DNA of 64,000 nucleotides from NCBI GenBank assembly GCA_002286855.1, contig NRSV01000010.1, forward strand, positions 186,001-250,000. Reading direction: 5' to 3'. Source of the DNA: Bipolaris cookei (lineage: Eukaryota; Ascomycota; Dothideomycetes; Pleosporales; Pleosporaceae). A program made the translations under genes and the position numbers. Every line of letters begins with the position of its first letter. Positions within the stretch are counted from its first letter, which is position 1. Of this stretch, positions 35,901 to 47,172 are shown piece by piece. The notes beneath the pieces were generated by a model. The model searched no databases. It saw only the letters and a program-made list of their open reading frames with translations, and had not been told where the DNA came from.

Positions 35901-36786
35901 GGGCTACTTACTCATTGCTGCTGGTGCTGGTGCTGTTGGGAAGTGATGGGCGTAGTGGATACAAGAGCAGAGACATGGGCTTGAGGTGTGGAGAAGAGTT
36001 GCAGGGGGAGCTGGGGCCGGGAAACGGGTAGCGCGGCAAGGCGATTCACGTGGGTGGGACTTTTCTGAGGTGGGCGTTGGTGTGCATGGGTGTTGAGACA
36101 AGGTTCAAGACATTTGGGTTGTGAGGGGAGTGTGATGTGTGGCGAACAACGTTTGTTGGGTGTGACTGGAGTTCGGGCTGGGCAGTGTATGTTTCATTGT
36201 GGATAGATTATTTTGGGACATGGAGGCAACACATTTGGAAACGTCATTTCGATAATGGAGTCTTGTTTTGGAGTGTGCAAGTTTTGAATTTACTAGCTAT
36301 GTATGTATAGAGAAGAAATAAAAAAGACCCGTCATCTGTCCAGCTCGACACTGATGGTAGTGGAGCGCTTACAAAGTGAAGCTAAGGACAGGCGAGATGC
36401 TGTACATGCTTTGGGACAAAGTAGTAGTAAAACTGGTTTGGGTATTCGACAAAAGGAAAAGCGACCGATGCCACGCTCCAGCACTTGGAGGTGATGAGAC
36501 AAGGAGAATTTCTGCGCGCGTCCATGCTCTAAAAGAATGAGACCGTTTCCACAACATGCCTTCTATGGTGTTGTTGTATCTGATGTGATTCCTTGTTATT
36601 TTTGTCTTGTTTTGGTGGATGAGTGTGGGTGATGAACGCCGTGAATGCTCCTTGCTATGGCCGTATGATAACAGTAAAAACTCCGGATGTGTAACCAAAG
36701 GAAAGACATGTAGGGTAATGACTTGTTTCGCGTTGATGCCTAGGCAGTCTTTGTATCGACGGTGCAGGTTGGTGATCGTGGTAAAA
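29995..36786. other. 6.8-kb region without a supported gene
   Basis: Only scattered frames below 150 codons occur, apart from one of 229 codons (33966-34655) with no domain and cysteine- and histidine-rich scrambled text. No tRNA or element ends were seen. Parts are AT-rich (30000-31100) and others of ordinary composition (32000-34600). Near 35635-35651 there is a short TG run followed by a G run. It could hold non-coding transcripts or long regulatory sequence. Confidence 0.55.
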
Positions 36787-37446
36787 TCATCTGCCGCCGA
36801 CGGAGGTAGTCCTGCCGGGAGAGTACTCGCCTCGACGACGAGCCTCTTCACGGATGAACTTTTCAACGTGCTGGTCGGCCTCGGCTCGGCTTACACCGGC
36901 TGTGAGGTAGCCGCCGACCTCATCCTCGAGCTCTAGAGGTGTGACGGCTCCAGGGCTAGCGAGAGGCTCGAGACGAGGGCTGGTTGGCCTGGGTCCAAAG
37001 CCCTTGTGCTGACGGCTAGTGTTGGCGAGGAGCTGCTGCTGGTAGAGGTACATTTGTCTTTGGACCTCGAATTGCCTATTAGTTGGTCGAGGAGAAGCGG
37101 GCGAGTGCGGGCTGTCGGGACCAGTGATTGGTGTGTTTGCTTGGCTGGAGTGGCTGGAGTTTTGGGAAGAGGCATAGTTGGCAGGATGGAAGCGAGGCAG
37201 CGAGGGAAGCCTCAGATGGGCAGCAGGGCTATGGTTGCTAGATTGGCGTGGGTTCAAAGCTGGTCGGCGTCGAGCCTGTGAAGGGATGTCGAGAGGCTGG
37301 GACCTGGGGGACAGAGGAGAACTGATGACAGGCATGTTGCGGTCAGAGGATCGTTGCATGTTCTGGTGGTGATGGGAGTGGTGAGACGTGGTGTCGGATC
37401 TGAAGATGACTCGCGAAAGAGAGGGCGAAGCTGGCGGCAATCTCAT
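36787..37446 (-). CDS. Conserved-looking disordered protein, function unknown
   Basis: The minus-strand frame ends at 36787 and is open far upstream. I place the start at the ATG at 37446 (MRLPPASPSLSR), giving 219 codons; an alternative ATG lies at 37359. The first two thirds are low complexity, rich in Ser, Pro, His, Asn and Arg. The C-terminal third looks constrained: FEVQRQMYLYQQQLLANTSR forms a Gln-rich helix. It is followed by LEPLASPGAVTPLELEDEVG, GYLTAGVSRAEADQHVEKFI and REEARRRGEYSPGRT, with a predicted coiled segment. I do not recognise a named family. It has no signal peptide or membrane segment. The open frame continues upstream of 37446 but reads as 5' leader. Confidence 0.5.
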   Translation of the reverse strand: MRLPPASPSLSRVIFRSDTTSHHSHHHQNMQRSSDRNMPVISSPLSPRSQPLDIPSQARRRPALNPRQSSNHSPAAHLRLPSLPRFHPANYASSQNSSHSSQANTPITGPDSPHSPASPRPTNRQFEVQRQMYLYQQQLLANTSRQHKGFGPRPTSPRLEPLASPGAVTPLELEDEVGGYLTAGVSRAEADQHVEKFIREEARRRGEYSPGRTTSVGGR

Positions 37447-38246
37447 ATGATGTGGCGAGAGGACCTCGTCTGACCTTTTTGAGCAAAGGAGACGGGTTGG
37501 CTGGGTTGATATACCAACGGTCTTCCCAAATGGTAGTGGTGGTGGAGGAAAGTAGCGCAGTGCCGAGGGAAAACGAGGCACAGGCAGCGGCGGTGACCAA
37601 TATATGTAGGCATATGTATGTGGTAGTGGGAGGGTCCAGCAGGCGTCGGGGATGGTAGCCGATGTTAATGGCATAGTAGGGCGATGATCTTCCGCTTGGA
37701 GGCGCCGTCGTGCGGTAATCGTGCCTGAGAGGGTAGCAGGGTATAGGGCCGCAAAGTGGAGCCCGTTTCAATAATGGTGGCTCGCACCCGCCAAGGGAGG
37801 TGGTGCTGGGGCTGCTGGGGACGGCCAATCTCAGCGAGTGGGAAGGGAACAGGACCCGACGTGTTGGCGGTGCGTGGATAGCTACAGCTATGGCTACGGC
37901 TATGGCCACGGCTACGTGGGCAGGACTATCTCGTCATGCAGGATGGCTGGCCCTGGTTTGCCGATATGCATGGCCATGGTGGAGGGCGGAGTGTTTTTTT
38001 CCGTCGGTGGTGGTGAGGATGGTCGATGTTCCTTGCCTCGTGCACCATGGGCTTTGATGACGCAGTGCAACAAGAATACCGGTTGCCCTCTCCAACCCCA
38101 ATGCCAGCCCCGGCGCTAAACGCGTTGTGCGAAGTCGCCATGGCCAAACCTGAATTCCCATTTGCCCTGCAGCGCGGGGGGCCCTGCGTGTGCATGCCCG
38201 TTGCAGACCTGCCCGTCGGGGCTGAATTGCACGCTCTGCTGTGCGC

Positions 38247-38301
38247 TGTTCTGTTCTGTTCTGTTCTGCTCTGCTCTGCTCTGCCGTGCCGTGCCGTGTC
38301 G
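38247..38301. repeat. Pentanucleotide array with drifting unit
   Basis: Eleven 5-base units in register: TGTTC four times, TGCTC three times, TGCCG three times, then TGTCG. Neighbouring units are identical and change stepwise. Confidence 0.93.
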
Positions 38302-38333
38302 TGGCGCGTGTCGGGGTGTGGTGGTGTACATAA

Positions 38334-38363
38334 TATGTATGTATGTATGTATGTACGTACGTA
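38334..38363. repeat. Tetranucleotide tract (TATG then TACG)
   Basis: Five TATG-type units run into TACG-type units, 30 bases after the pentamer array. Confidence 0.85.
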
Positions 38364-39281
38364 GTACATAGCAGACGGAGACAACGCCCGCAAGACATGA
38401 CACCACACCACACCACACCAACGCCAGTTCACCACCGTGACCCTAGGCATACGCGTCGGTGTAGGCGCTGTAGGCGTAGTGCAGTGTAGTGTCGTGTAGT
38501 GCCGTGTGGCAGCGACGCCATGCATATTCGACCCAATTCGCGGCAACCATCGATCGAGATCCACGATGCGTCTTTCCCCTCAAGCCCCCGACCTTCACCC
38601 CGTACTTCACCGAGTGGCAAGCCGCCCGTCTTCACGTCCAGCGCTCAGAGGCGCCTCTATGGGTAGTTGGTTCTAGACAAAACTCCATGGACCTTCTAGC
38701 ACTGTCCCTAGTTACTCGCTATGACGATGAACCAAATTCCCCATCCTGTGTAGTTGGACTACCACCCACAGAAACATCGCGGCTTTTCGGTCCGCCCCCA
38801 GATGCCGTCATCAACTTCACTCACACTCACAGCATGCACGCCTCTATGTACCTGCACACGTGCAAGACACCCACATTCCATGCAGGGACAAGCAGTTTAG
38901 CTCAAAATCCGCTCACCTGTACCACTGTATCCAGCAACGGCTAACGTTCCGCTACCTGCTTGTACTTGTCCTCACTTCCTGCACTGCACCTGGCGACCCG
39001 AACTACCCTACAAAGTCCGCCCACCGTCTCCCTACTAGCCAAACCTACTGTAACATGACACCTCCGGTGACGTTGGAAGAGCTAATTACCCCACGTTTCC
39101 AAACACTCTACACAGCAACAATGACGGCTGCAGGGTGCGGGACAAGACACACCAATTTTGACAAGACACATGACCCTCTCACTGCATGCAAAAAAAAGCA
39201 ACAAAGGTTTTCCATCTAACGTGCGTGTCAGCTATTGTGCCGTGAATTTGTTGGATTTGTTCATGTGCAACTGCGTCTTCA

Positions 39282-40673
39282 CTATCCTCTCGCCCCGAGC
39301 TTCTCCAGAGCACGAACGCCCTGTTCTTCCCACTCCGCCTTTGTTATCCACATGTTTTCCTTGTCTGCCATGATGTTTGCCAGCACAGCACCGCCCAGGA
39401 AGACCATGTGCCTTCGCCGAGGCGGGTCTTCGATGCGCACCTTGAATTTCTACAAAAGTATTAGTGCTGGTGACCACAACAAGCAACCGCTTACTTACAT
39501 TGAGTCGCTCTGGGTTTCCACCTAGCACCTTGGTGAGCCACAGTTGCTTCAGCTCTTTCTCCAACCGACTTGGCAGACCCGGGTACATGCTGCTTCCACC
39601 ACTCAGCACAATGGCCTTGTATAGACTGCTTCGCACATCCACGTCGGCTGACTGGATCGTGTTGAACAGGAACTCGGCGATGCCGGGCTGTTCCACATCC
39701 ACAAGGTGAGGCTGGAACAGACATTCGGGGGCCTCGAAACGCTCACTGCCCACCCGGATCACTCGACCGTCCGGAAGAGTGTATGACTCCACCAGCACTG
39801 TTGTATCTTCGCTGAGGCGCTGGTCTAACTCGAGATCATATGATACGTAGCAGAGCTTCTCTTTGATTTGTCGCACTGTTTCGAAGTCGGCGGTTCGGTT
39901 CAGGGCGTATCCCCTCCGTAGAAGGAGCGCGATGAGATTGCGGGTCACATCACGTCCGGCTACATCGAGACGTCGAGTGAGGTGGTTGAGTACGGTGCTC
40001 TCGTAGACGGGAACAATATGTGTAACACCGTCTCCTGAATCGACGACTACACCAGATGAGAGACCCTGTGCGTATAGAGCCAGCACAGCCTGAATAGCCA
40101 CGTAGACACCGCCAAACCCGTAACGCTCAAACATGACTTCGCACATAGTCTCGCGGTTCTTGAGAGGGTTCATGGGAGGCTCAGTGAGCAGAATCTTGCG
40201 ACCAGTTGGGTCGATCTTCATCTTCTCGTAGAAAGTGTAGTCCCACAGTTGTTGCATGTCGTCCCAGCGCTTCACGATACCGTTCTCCATCTGTATGCCA
40301 AGTGGTCAATATCTAATACTGTACAACCATTCCCTTGCATGAACACATACGGGGTAGGTAATCTGAAGCATTGAGCGCGCCTCTGCAGCCTCGTCACCAC
40401 ACATGATGTCCTTGAGCTGAATATCACCAGTGTTTTGCTCTTCGGTTCGCAGAATGGGCCGGCCGACTATCGAAGGGTACTGGTGATCCGGGAAGTTCTG
40501 TTGTAGCCACCGTCAGCTTTGCAGGTCTCGTCGTGTGCTCCAGTCGACACTCACCTGTCCGGCATAACCCGCCTTTAGGAAACCAGTACCGCCATCGAGG
40601 ACTAATTGGTAGGGTAAGCAGAGCCTTGAGAATTACCAAACGCGCATTGCTTACCAATAGGAACTTCAGCCAT
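39282..40673 (-). CDS. ARP2: Actin-related protein 2 (Arp2/3 complex)
   Basis: Five exons on the minus strand (40655-40673, 40555-40601, 40351-40497, 39499-40290, 39282-39449) give 390 residues, the normal length. Arp2 pairs with Arp3 to start branched actin filaments at the plasma membrane and endocytic patches. Visible blocks are VLDGGTGFLKAGYAG (phosphate loop 1), YPSIVGRP, NGIVKRWDDM, LLTEPPMNPLKNRE, GVVVDSGDGVTHIVPVYE (phosphate loop 2), LPDGRVIRVGSERFEAPE and IVLSGGSSMYPGLPSRLEKE. The tail is VFLGGAVLANIMADKENMW. The first coding exon has only 19 bases. It is head to head with the ribosomal L5 gene. Confidence 0.96.
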
Positions 40674-41280
40674 CTTGTAAAAATCTCTGGAGAGTTGGTG
40701 GGGTGAGGGAGGTGGATGTCGAGAGCTGGCTGTAGCTCGGTGCCTACGTGCCTTGAGGTTGACGACGTTGGCGGCGGGGCGCTGATGGCTGGCCGGGGGT
40801 CCGTGAGTACTCAAACGGGCAAAGCAGATGGTCGAGGTACAACTTGAAATACGCCAGCTACTTTTGATTATATAAAACGTGCATTCTCATTGCAGGCTGA
40901 CAATTTTTAGGAGAATGTAATGTATTGCATTATTTGGTTCCAGCACGAATTTCTTCCAGTTGGGCATCCAAGAGAGACTGTTTGCGTGCTGCCCAAAGAT
41001 CATATTATGTGTACAATCAATGCCAAAAAGAGCCACATTCAAGCGATGTCGTCTAACAAAATGTCTCATACCAATTGTACATGTAGCGCTCAAGTCTCGT
41101 TCCCAATACTCGTGGTCACCCATCGAGAGCTTGCTTGCTTGCGTGGTCACCCACCTTGAAAGTTGCGACTTGCACATCGCTAAGCGACATGGTCCGAGCG
41201 CCCACTCCAATATTCGGGCGTCTTGCACCACCCTCGAACTTTCTCTCCTCAGCCGAATCTACTAACAGCAGCCGGTCAAG
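40674..41280. other. Divergent promoter between ARP2 and ribosomal L5
   Basis: About 600 bases between two start codons. A small AT-rich box (tatataaaac) lies near 40870. No coding frame is supported. Confidence 0.6.
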
Positions 41281-42440
41281 ATGCCTTTCGTAAGTACACC
41301 TTGAGTTGCTTTCGCAACGAAATAACCCCTCCGTCCTACCGCCGTCATGGCAACCCCGCTTCGACGGTTTGTCGAGTGGAGTCTTTGCGAGATGCTTCGA
41401 ATGCGGGTTTGAAGCGCAAATCGCTGACTCTGGGAAAAGTCCAAGCTCCAGAAGAACGACGCCTACTTCTCGCGGTACCAAGTCAAGTACAAGCGCCGCC
41501 GACAGGGAAAGAGTACGTATTGGACAAATTGCCTCATTTGCGACCACATCTAACAGTTGACAGCTGACTACTATGCCCGTAAGAGGTTGATCACCCAGGC
41601 CAAGAACAAGTACAATGCGCCCAAGTATCGCCTCGTCGTTCGCTTCACCAACAAGGACATCATCTGCCAAATCGTCCACTCCGAGATTGGCGGAGACAAG
41701 GTCTTCATGGCTGCTTAGTATGTTGCACGCGACTTGGACTGAACATGAATTGTGGCTAACAAATGCACAGCGCTCATGAGCTGAAGGCCTACGGGATCAC
41801 TCACGGTCTTACCAACTGGGCCGCTGCCTACGCCACCGGTCTCCTCCTTGCCCGTCGTGTTCTCAAGAAGCTCAAGATTGACGAGAACTTCGTCGGTGTT
41901 GAGGAGGCTGATGGTGAGTTCACCCTCACCGAGGCCGTCGAGGTTGACGGTGAGGAGCGTCGCCCATTCAAGGTCTTCCTTGATGTCGGTCTCACCCGCA
42001 CCTCCACCGGTGCCCGTGTCTTCGGTGCCATGAAGGGTTGCTCTGATGGTGGTGTCTTCGTTCCCCACTCCGAGAACCGTTTCCCTGGATACGACATTGA
42101 GGGCAAGGAGCTCGACGCTGAGACCCTCCGCAAGTACATCTTCGGTGGTCACGTTGCTGAGTACATGGAGACCCTCGCCGATGACGATGAGGAGCGCTAC
42201 AAGTCTCAGTTCAGCGGCTACATTGACGACGACATCGAGGCTGATGGCCTTGAGGAGCTCTACCAGGATGCCCACAAGCAGATCCGCGAGGACCCCTGGA
42301 AGAAGGAGGAGGGTGCTGGACCCAAGAAGACCAAGGAGGAGTGGGCTGCCGAGTCGAAGAAGTACAAGACTAAGAAGCTCACCAAGGCCGAGAAGGAGGA
42401 GCGCGTCAAGGCCAAGATTGCCGAGCTTACTTCTGCTTAA
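41281..42440 (+). CDS. RPL5: 60S ribosomal protein L5 (uL18)
   Basis: Exons 41281-41289, 41440-41512, 41564-41717 and 41771-42440 encode 301 residues. L5 binds 5S rRNA and enters the large subunit with L11. Text is nearly universal: KLQKNDAYFSRYQVKYKRRR, TDYYARKRLITQAKNKYNAP, RLVVRFTNKDIICQIVHSEI, AHELKAYGITHGLTNWAAAY, FGAMKGCSDGGVFVPHSENR. The basic C-terminal tail includes KKYKTKKLTKAEKEERVKAK. The ATG exon is 9 bases (Met-Pro-Phe). Codon use in the last exon is strongly biased toward C-ending codons, as expected for a highly expressed gene. Confidence 0.97.
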
Positions 42441-43365
42441 GCGGTGGCCTTTTCTTCTTCACACTCTGTTCCATCATGAAAAAAGTACGGCTCTGGCGTC
42501 TGGGGATGACATGGGAAGGATGCCTGTCATGACAGGATACATGTTCTGTACTTAGCCTTTCACGACCTCAATGAGAAGATAAGACGACGGGCCACGCAGT
42601 TGGCTGTCGCAAACAAGATACCCCCTTTTCATACAAGTGTGCCCACTCGCTCTGCATAGGTGAAACACGGTGAAATGGCACGATATAGCCCATCTGATTT
42701 GCGTGTCGATGGGAGTAAGTTGTATGTAAGTAGACAACATTGGCTTTAAATTTGCCCTTGGCGGTTTGGTTTTCGATAGTCTTGACTGTGTGTGCGTGTG
42801 TATTGGTTTGCGAGGGTCAGGTGTTTGGGTCCATGAGGGCACACATGACCCCGGATACGGATGATGGGAGGCCCGGCAATGATTGCATCATGTTCGCAAC
42901 TGGTCACGACGGGCAAGACGCCAACATTTATATACATATGTAGTAAGTATGTACATACGTACTAGTAGGTCGTATATTTACTACGGTGCTGGCGGAGAGA
43001 GAGAGAGGTGAGGAGGAGCCGAAGCAAGCAGCCGAAAGCGTCTTTCGTCATCGCCCCGGTCCCAATATACATACGTGCTAAGTACCGTCGCGCACGTTCG
43101 CTATCACCTCGTTGCTCGCCATCGGCCGAAGATCGCACAGGGCAGCTTTTTGAGTTTGGGCGCAAGTTCTGACGTGAGCACCACGGGTCGACTAATATTG
43201 TTTTTGGCTCCTGGCAGAACAGCATCCGGGAGCATCCCCTCAGCATTTCCAATCAGCGCGTGGCGTGGGTTGATTACTCCGAACTCAGCCAGACCCCGCA
43301 GACTCCCTCCTCCCTCACCGAGGGTATTGGCAGCCCTGACGCATGGCGCCTTTGGATAATATACA
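42441..43365. other. Intergenic, no supported gene
   Basis: L5 3' flank and promoter of the LRR protein gene. A TATATACATATG tract lies near 42930. No domain-bearing frame is seen. Confidence 0.55.
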
Positions 43366-46300
43366 ATGACAACCATCCAGACATCGACCGATGCTGCGTC
43401 CGCCATGGAGGACATTCATGGCGTAGATGTATCGTGGCTGCATCACTCGACTAGAGGTAAGGCCCGCTTACCCTGGGTGGAGACCCCTCGGCCTTGCGGC
43501 GCGGCCCTGGATTACCGTCTCTGTCTCGTGTTAGAGAGCAATGCTAACGTTGCACCCTTTGCTGCAGACCATCACCATCGCCAACAGGCACCGTCGTCGC
43601 CAGGCTTGAGTAGAGATGCGCCGCCCAAAACCTCATCCCATGGCGGAATACCTATTCGGCCCCGCTACGACGAGCAGCAAACCCAGAAGCCGACACCGGC
43701 GACCAACAGACCCGCATCTCCCCCACGACCGTCTCCTGTCACAGCTGCACCTGCACCTGCACCTGCATCTCCTGTGACCGCGACTCCTCCCATCAAAGCA
43801 CCGCCGAAGCGACCGACACTCCTCAGCCGAGGCAGCTCTGAAAAGAACGTCAACGGAACCACGCCACCAGACTCGAGACTCACGTCGCGGCGCAACTCAT
43901 GGATGAACACCATCAGTTCCAAATTCTCCTCGCAGAACTCGCCGGCGCAAACTACCCACGCTCAAGCCCAGGGATCGCACGCATCCCCCTATGGCGCCAA
44001 CAACGCCCCTCCCTCTGCCAACGGTGCCTTGAATGGTATACAGGCAGCTTCAATAGGACACAATGGCAGTCTTGACTCCTATGTTCCGCAACAACCCAAG
44101 ACTTCGTTTGTCGGCAATGTCCTTCGGCGTCTGTCTTCAGGATCGCAAGTCAGTGCTGTTGGCAAGGTCTACCCAAACGGAGGTGTGTGCCCGCGCAAAG
44201 TCATGAACATTGACCCAAACCGGGAACGATGCTTAGTGCCCGAGCTCAACCAGCACAAGCTGCGCAAAGTTGCATTCTGTGTCGACGTTGAGATTGCTGG
44301 AGGGCCCAAGTACAAGGATGAAGTGGCTACAGATGAGAAGCAGTCAAAGCAAAAAGAAAAGAAAATCAAGGAGCGCGGTGAAGGCGAGGCACCTAAAAGC
44401 CCGGATATTGTGGCCGAGCAAAAGGACAAAGCAGGCGGTGTCGCTGTCGCGCAAGAGGCAGTTGGAAACGAGAACGAGCCCAATCCTGAAGGCACAGTTG
44501 TAGAGGACAAGCAGGAGACGAGCAAGAAAAAAGAAAAGAAGAAGCGATCAGAAGCTGAACGAAAGGAAAGGAAAGAGAAGAAGCGCAGAAAAGCCGAAGA
44601 GAACGGCACAATACCTCTAGAGTTGACCAGAGACGACGACAGCGGTAGTGTTGAAGGTGTATCTGCTGCGTCAAGGACAACGGCAGCCCCTCACGCCCAG
44701 GATCGGCCAACGATTGACCCACTGCGCATCTACAGACGATGCTGTCAACTGCGTGAATCTCCTATCCTCAAACGTATCAGTGACCAGTTGGCAGCTCCGC
44801 GCGCATGCGCCGTTGTTCAGCCCGGTGTCGTCACCTGTCTGGATTTGACTGGATCGCGGTTACAATTAGCAGATTTTCTGACTCTATCCGATTGGCTGGC
44901 TATCGTGCCTGTGAAGAAGTTATTCTTGGAGGACGCAGATCTGACTGACGAAAAGATACGCCTTGTTCTTGCCGGCCTGCTCGCTGCCAAAGTTCCAGAA
45001 CCACCAAAACGTCGTAGTCAGTCCAGCGACGGTACGCAGAATGGGCTTTGCCAACCAGGTTCTTCGGCAGTGAAAAAGCTGGTTCTAAAGAACAACCCCA
45101 AAATCACATCCGAGGGCTGGAAACACATTGCGCTCTTCCTATACATGTGCAAATCCATTATGGCAGTCGACGTCTCGATGATTCCATTTCCAAACTCTCA
45201 ACTACAGGTGGCCTCCCCACCTACAAACAGCACACCAGTTCTGTCACCTACCAAAGACACCAAGTCAGCAGATATTGCAGATATCTTTTCGAAAGCCATT
45301 TCCGAACGCTTGGGTGGTTCTGAGCTACAAGAATTAGTCATGGCCGAATGTAACCTGAATTCTGCAAGCATCCGCAAAATCATCGATGGTTGTATCATTA
45401 GTGGCATCCAGCGTCTCAGTCTTGCAACAAACGACATAGATAGCGAGGGGCTCGAGCATGTGTTACGATACTTGCGCTCCGGGGTCTGTCAAGGTCTCGA
45501 TATTGGAGGCAACGATCTCAGATCTTGGATAGGCCAGCTTGGTGAAAGCATTAGTCACTGCGAAAACAGTCCATTTTGGGCTTTGTGCCTACAAGACACC
45601 GGCCTTACTCCTGAATCGCTCAAGGTACTATTTCCAGTCCTGGTATCTTTACCGTCCTTCAAATTCTTGGATCTTTCCCATAACAGGGGTCTCTTCCTGG
45701 GCCAGACTTCACTATGTCTGCTAAGGAAATATATGCCCCAGTTCAAAGAACTGAAAAGGATACATCTTGTAAACGTGGACATGAAGCTTGAAGATGCGAT
45801 AGCCACTGCTGAAATTCTTCCCGACTGTCCGCAAATTGCGCACATCAACATTCTTGAAAATCCCGAAATCACACGCGTGGCAACTTCGACAGACGAGGAA
45901 ACCCAAGAAGATGCTGCTGCGCTGTACGCATCTCTCACACTTGCGGCCAAATTGTCAAAATCCCTTATATGCGTCGACGTTGACATACCAGCTCCCGAAC
46001 AGAGCGAAGTCATCAAGGCACTTGCGAAACAAGTTGTGGCGTATTGTTTGCGTAACATCGAATCGATCAACGAAGTGCCTGAACTTCGGGCTGCACCAAA
46101 ACAAGTCGAAGTACCGCGCATCTTGATGCGTCTTGTGGGCCCAGACGACGAAGATGATAAAGAGAATGACAATGTGTCGTCAGCCGATGATGACTACATT
46201 GTCGGGGGTACGGGTATTGCTAAAGCCATGAGCTATTGCCTATCTCACAAGGAGTCGGATCTCAATAGAGTGTCAGTTCCAAGCGGCACGACGACTCCAA

Positions 46301-47172
46301 GAAGTAGAAGCATAGTTCCAGTACTTGAGGAGCCAAGCAAGGCCAGAGCCATGTCTAAAGACTTGCTTGATACGGCGCGTACTACACGATCAAGGATCCA
46401 ACCTGCATTAATTCGAGAGGCGAAGAGCGGGCATGATATCAACTACCGTATGTCATGTCACCTCAGCATTTTTAAAATACAGCTAACATGCAAAGGCCGT
46501 TTACTGTTCTTGGATCAAACCCTCCAGGGTATGATCCAACGCTTTGAAGACGAATATCCCGAAACCCGCCTCCAGCCTTCAGAAGCTGCTTCTACTTCTA
46601 GCTCCTTACCCAGCGCTTCACCGGCTGCTTCTACAGCTCCTGCCCTCGAAAACAGCGTCTTAACAGACATGATGGCCCCTGAATCTGATGACGACGAACC
46701 CTCCACCCTTCGCTCGCGCCACAACTCCGATGTCTCCCTCGCATCCCGTCACATGTCCCTTGAAGAAGGTCGTCTGCATCGCTTTGGCCACCGCGTGCGC
46801 ACTGGCCTTCTCAACTCCCGCCCAAGCACGCCTGATGATTCTGAGAACCAGTCTTCCTTCCTTACGAGTACGGCAGATGATCAAGGATTCCCTGAGCACA
46901 TTGAATCATTACGCGAATACTTCATGAACCACAGTGGCGATGATGAGGTAAGGCATATGATTAAGGGCAAAGGATGGGAAGAAGCTTTCGACAGCGTAGT
47001 GAAGAATACCGAGGAGTTGAAGAATTTGGAGAGAGACGACCTAAATTATTTTAAGATTTTTAAGGAAAGTCAAATTGCTGCCTTGAAAAATCGCAATCCA
47101 GATCTATTTGCTCCAGGAGAGAAGCACGTCAAGAGCGACGGAGATGTTGATGATTTTGCTGTTGAAGACTAG
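43366..47172 (+). CDS. Large leucine-rich-repeat protein, possibly Mhp1-type
   Basis: Exons 43366-43456, 43568-46447 and 46496-47172 give 1215 residues. The N-terminal 300 residues are disordered, Pro/Ser/Gln-rich. A Lys/Glu-rich coiled segment follows (SKKKEKKKRSEAERKERKEK, about residue 350-385). From about 430 to 830 there are RNI-like leucine-rich repeats: CLDLTGSRLQLADFL, LVLKNNPKITSEGWKHIALF, ELVMAECNLNSASIRKII, RLSLATNDIDSEGLEHVLRY, KFLDLSHNRGLFLGQTS. The C-terminal third is Ser- and acidic-rich, and its end reads LNYFKIFKESQIAALKNRNP. Aspergillus counterparts are annotated as cell-wall biogenesis protein Mhp1, after yeast MHP1, but that link is from memory. Both introns (111 and 48 bases) are multiples of three without stops. 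Confidence 0.78.
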   Translation: MTTIQTSTDAASAMEDIHGVDVSWLHHSTRGKARLPWVETPRPCGAALDYRLCLVLESNANVAPFAADHHHRQQAPSSPGLSRDAPPKTSSHGGIPIRPRYDEQQTQKPTPATNRPASPPRPSPVTAAPAPAPASPVTATPPIKAPPKRPTLLSRGSSEKNVNGTTPPDSRLTSRRNSWMNTISSKFSSQNSPAQTTHAQAQGSHASPYGANNAPPSANGALNGIQAASIGHNGSLDSYVPQQPKTSFVGNVLRRLSSGSQVSAVGKVYPNGGVCPRKVMNIDPNRERCLVPELNQHKLRKVAFCVDVEIAGGPKYKDEVATDEKQSKQKEKKIKERGEGEAPKSPDIVAEQKDKAGGVAVAQEAVGNENEPNPEGTVVEDKQETSKKKEKKKRSEAERKERKEKKRRKAEENGTIPLELTRDDDSGSVEGVSAASRTTAAPHAQDRPTIDPLRIYRRCCQLRESPILKRISDQLAAPRACAVVQPGVVTCLDLTGSRLQLADFLTLSDWLAIVPVKKLFLEDADLTDEKIRLVLAGLLAAKVPEPPKRRSQSSDGTQNGLCQPGSSAVKKLVLKNNPKITSEGWKHIALFLYMCKSIMAVDVSMIPFPNSQLQVASPPTNSTPVLSPTKDTKSADIADIFSKAISERLGGSELQELVMAECNLNSASIRKIIDGCIISGIQRLSLATNDIDSEGLEHVLRYLRSGVCQGLDIGGNDLRSWIGQLGESISHCENSPFWALCLQDTGLTPESLKVLFPVLVSLPSFKFLDLSHNRGLFLGQTSLCLLRKYMPQFKELKRIHLVNVDMKLEDAIATAEILPDCPQIAHINILENPEITRVATSTDEETQEDAAALYASLTLAAKLSKSLICVDVDIPAPEQSEVIKALAKQVVAYCLRNIESINEVPELRAAPKQVEVPRILMRLVGPDDEDDKENDNVSSADDDYIVGGTGIAKAMSYCLSHKESDLNRVSVPSGTTTPRSRSIVPVLEEPSKARAMSKDLLDTARTTRSRIQPALIREAKSGHDINYRMSCHLSIFKIQLTCKGRLLFLDQTLQGMIQRFEDEYPETRLQPSEAASTSSSLPSASPAASTAPALENSVLTDMMAPESDDDEPSTLRSRHNSDVSLASRHMSLEEGRLHRFGHRVRTGLLNSRPSTPDDSENQSSFLTSTADDQGFPEHIESLREYFMNHSGDDEVRHMIKGKGWEEAFDSVVKNTEELKNLERDDLNYFKIFKESQIAALKNRNPDLFAPGEKHVKSDGDVDDFAVED

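Larger units (their letters stand above)
37447..39281. other. Intergenic region rich in simple repeats
   Basis: Between two minus-strand genes. It contains hexamer-like (GGCTAY) tracts near 37880, a pentamer array at 38247-38301, a TATG/TACG tetramer tract at 38334-38363 and short CACAC runs near 38402. Frames across it are repeat-derived, and no gene is supported. Confidence 0.6.

Noticed and set aside
37838..38119. Plus and minus frames across the promoter of the disordered protein
   Set aside because: They arise from GGCTAY-type simple repeats and carry no conserved text.
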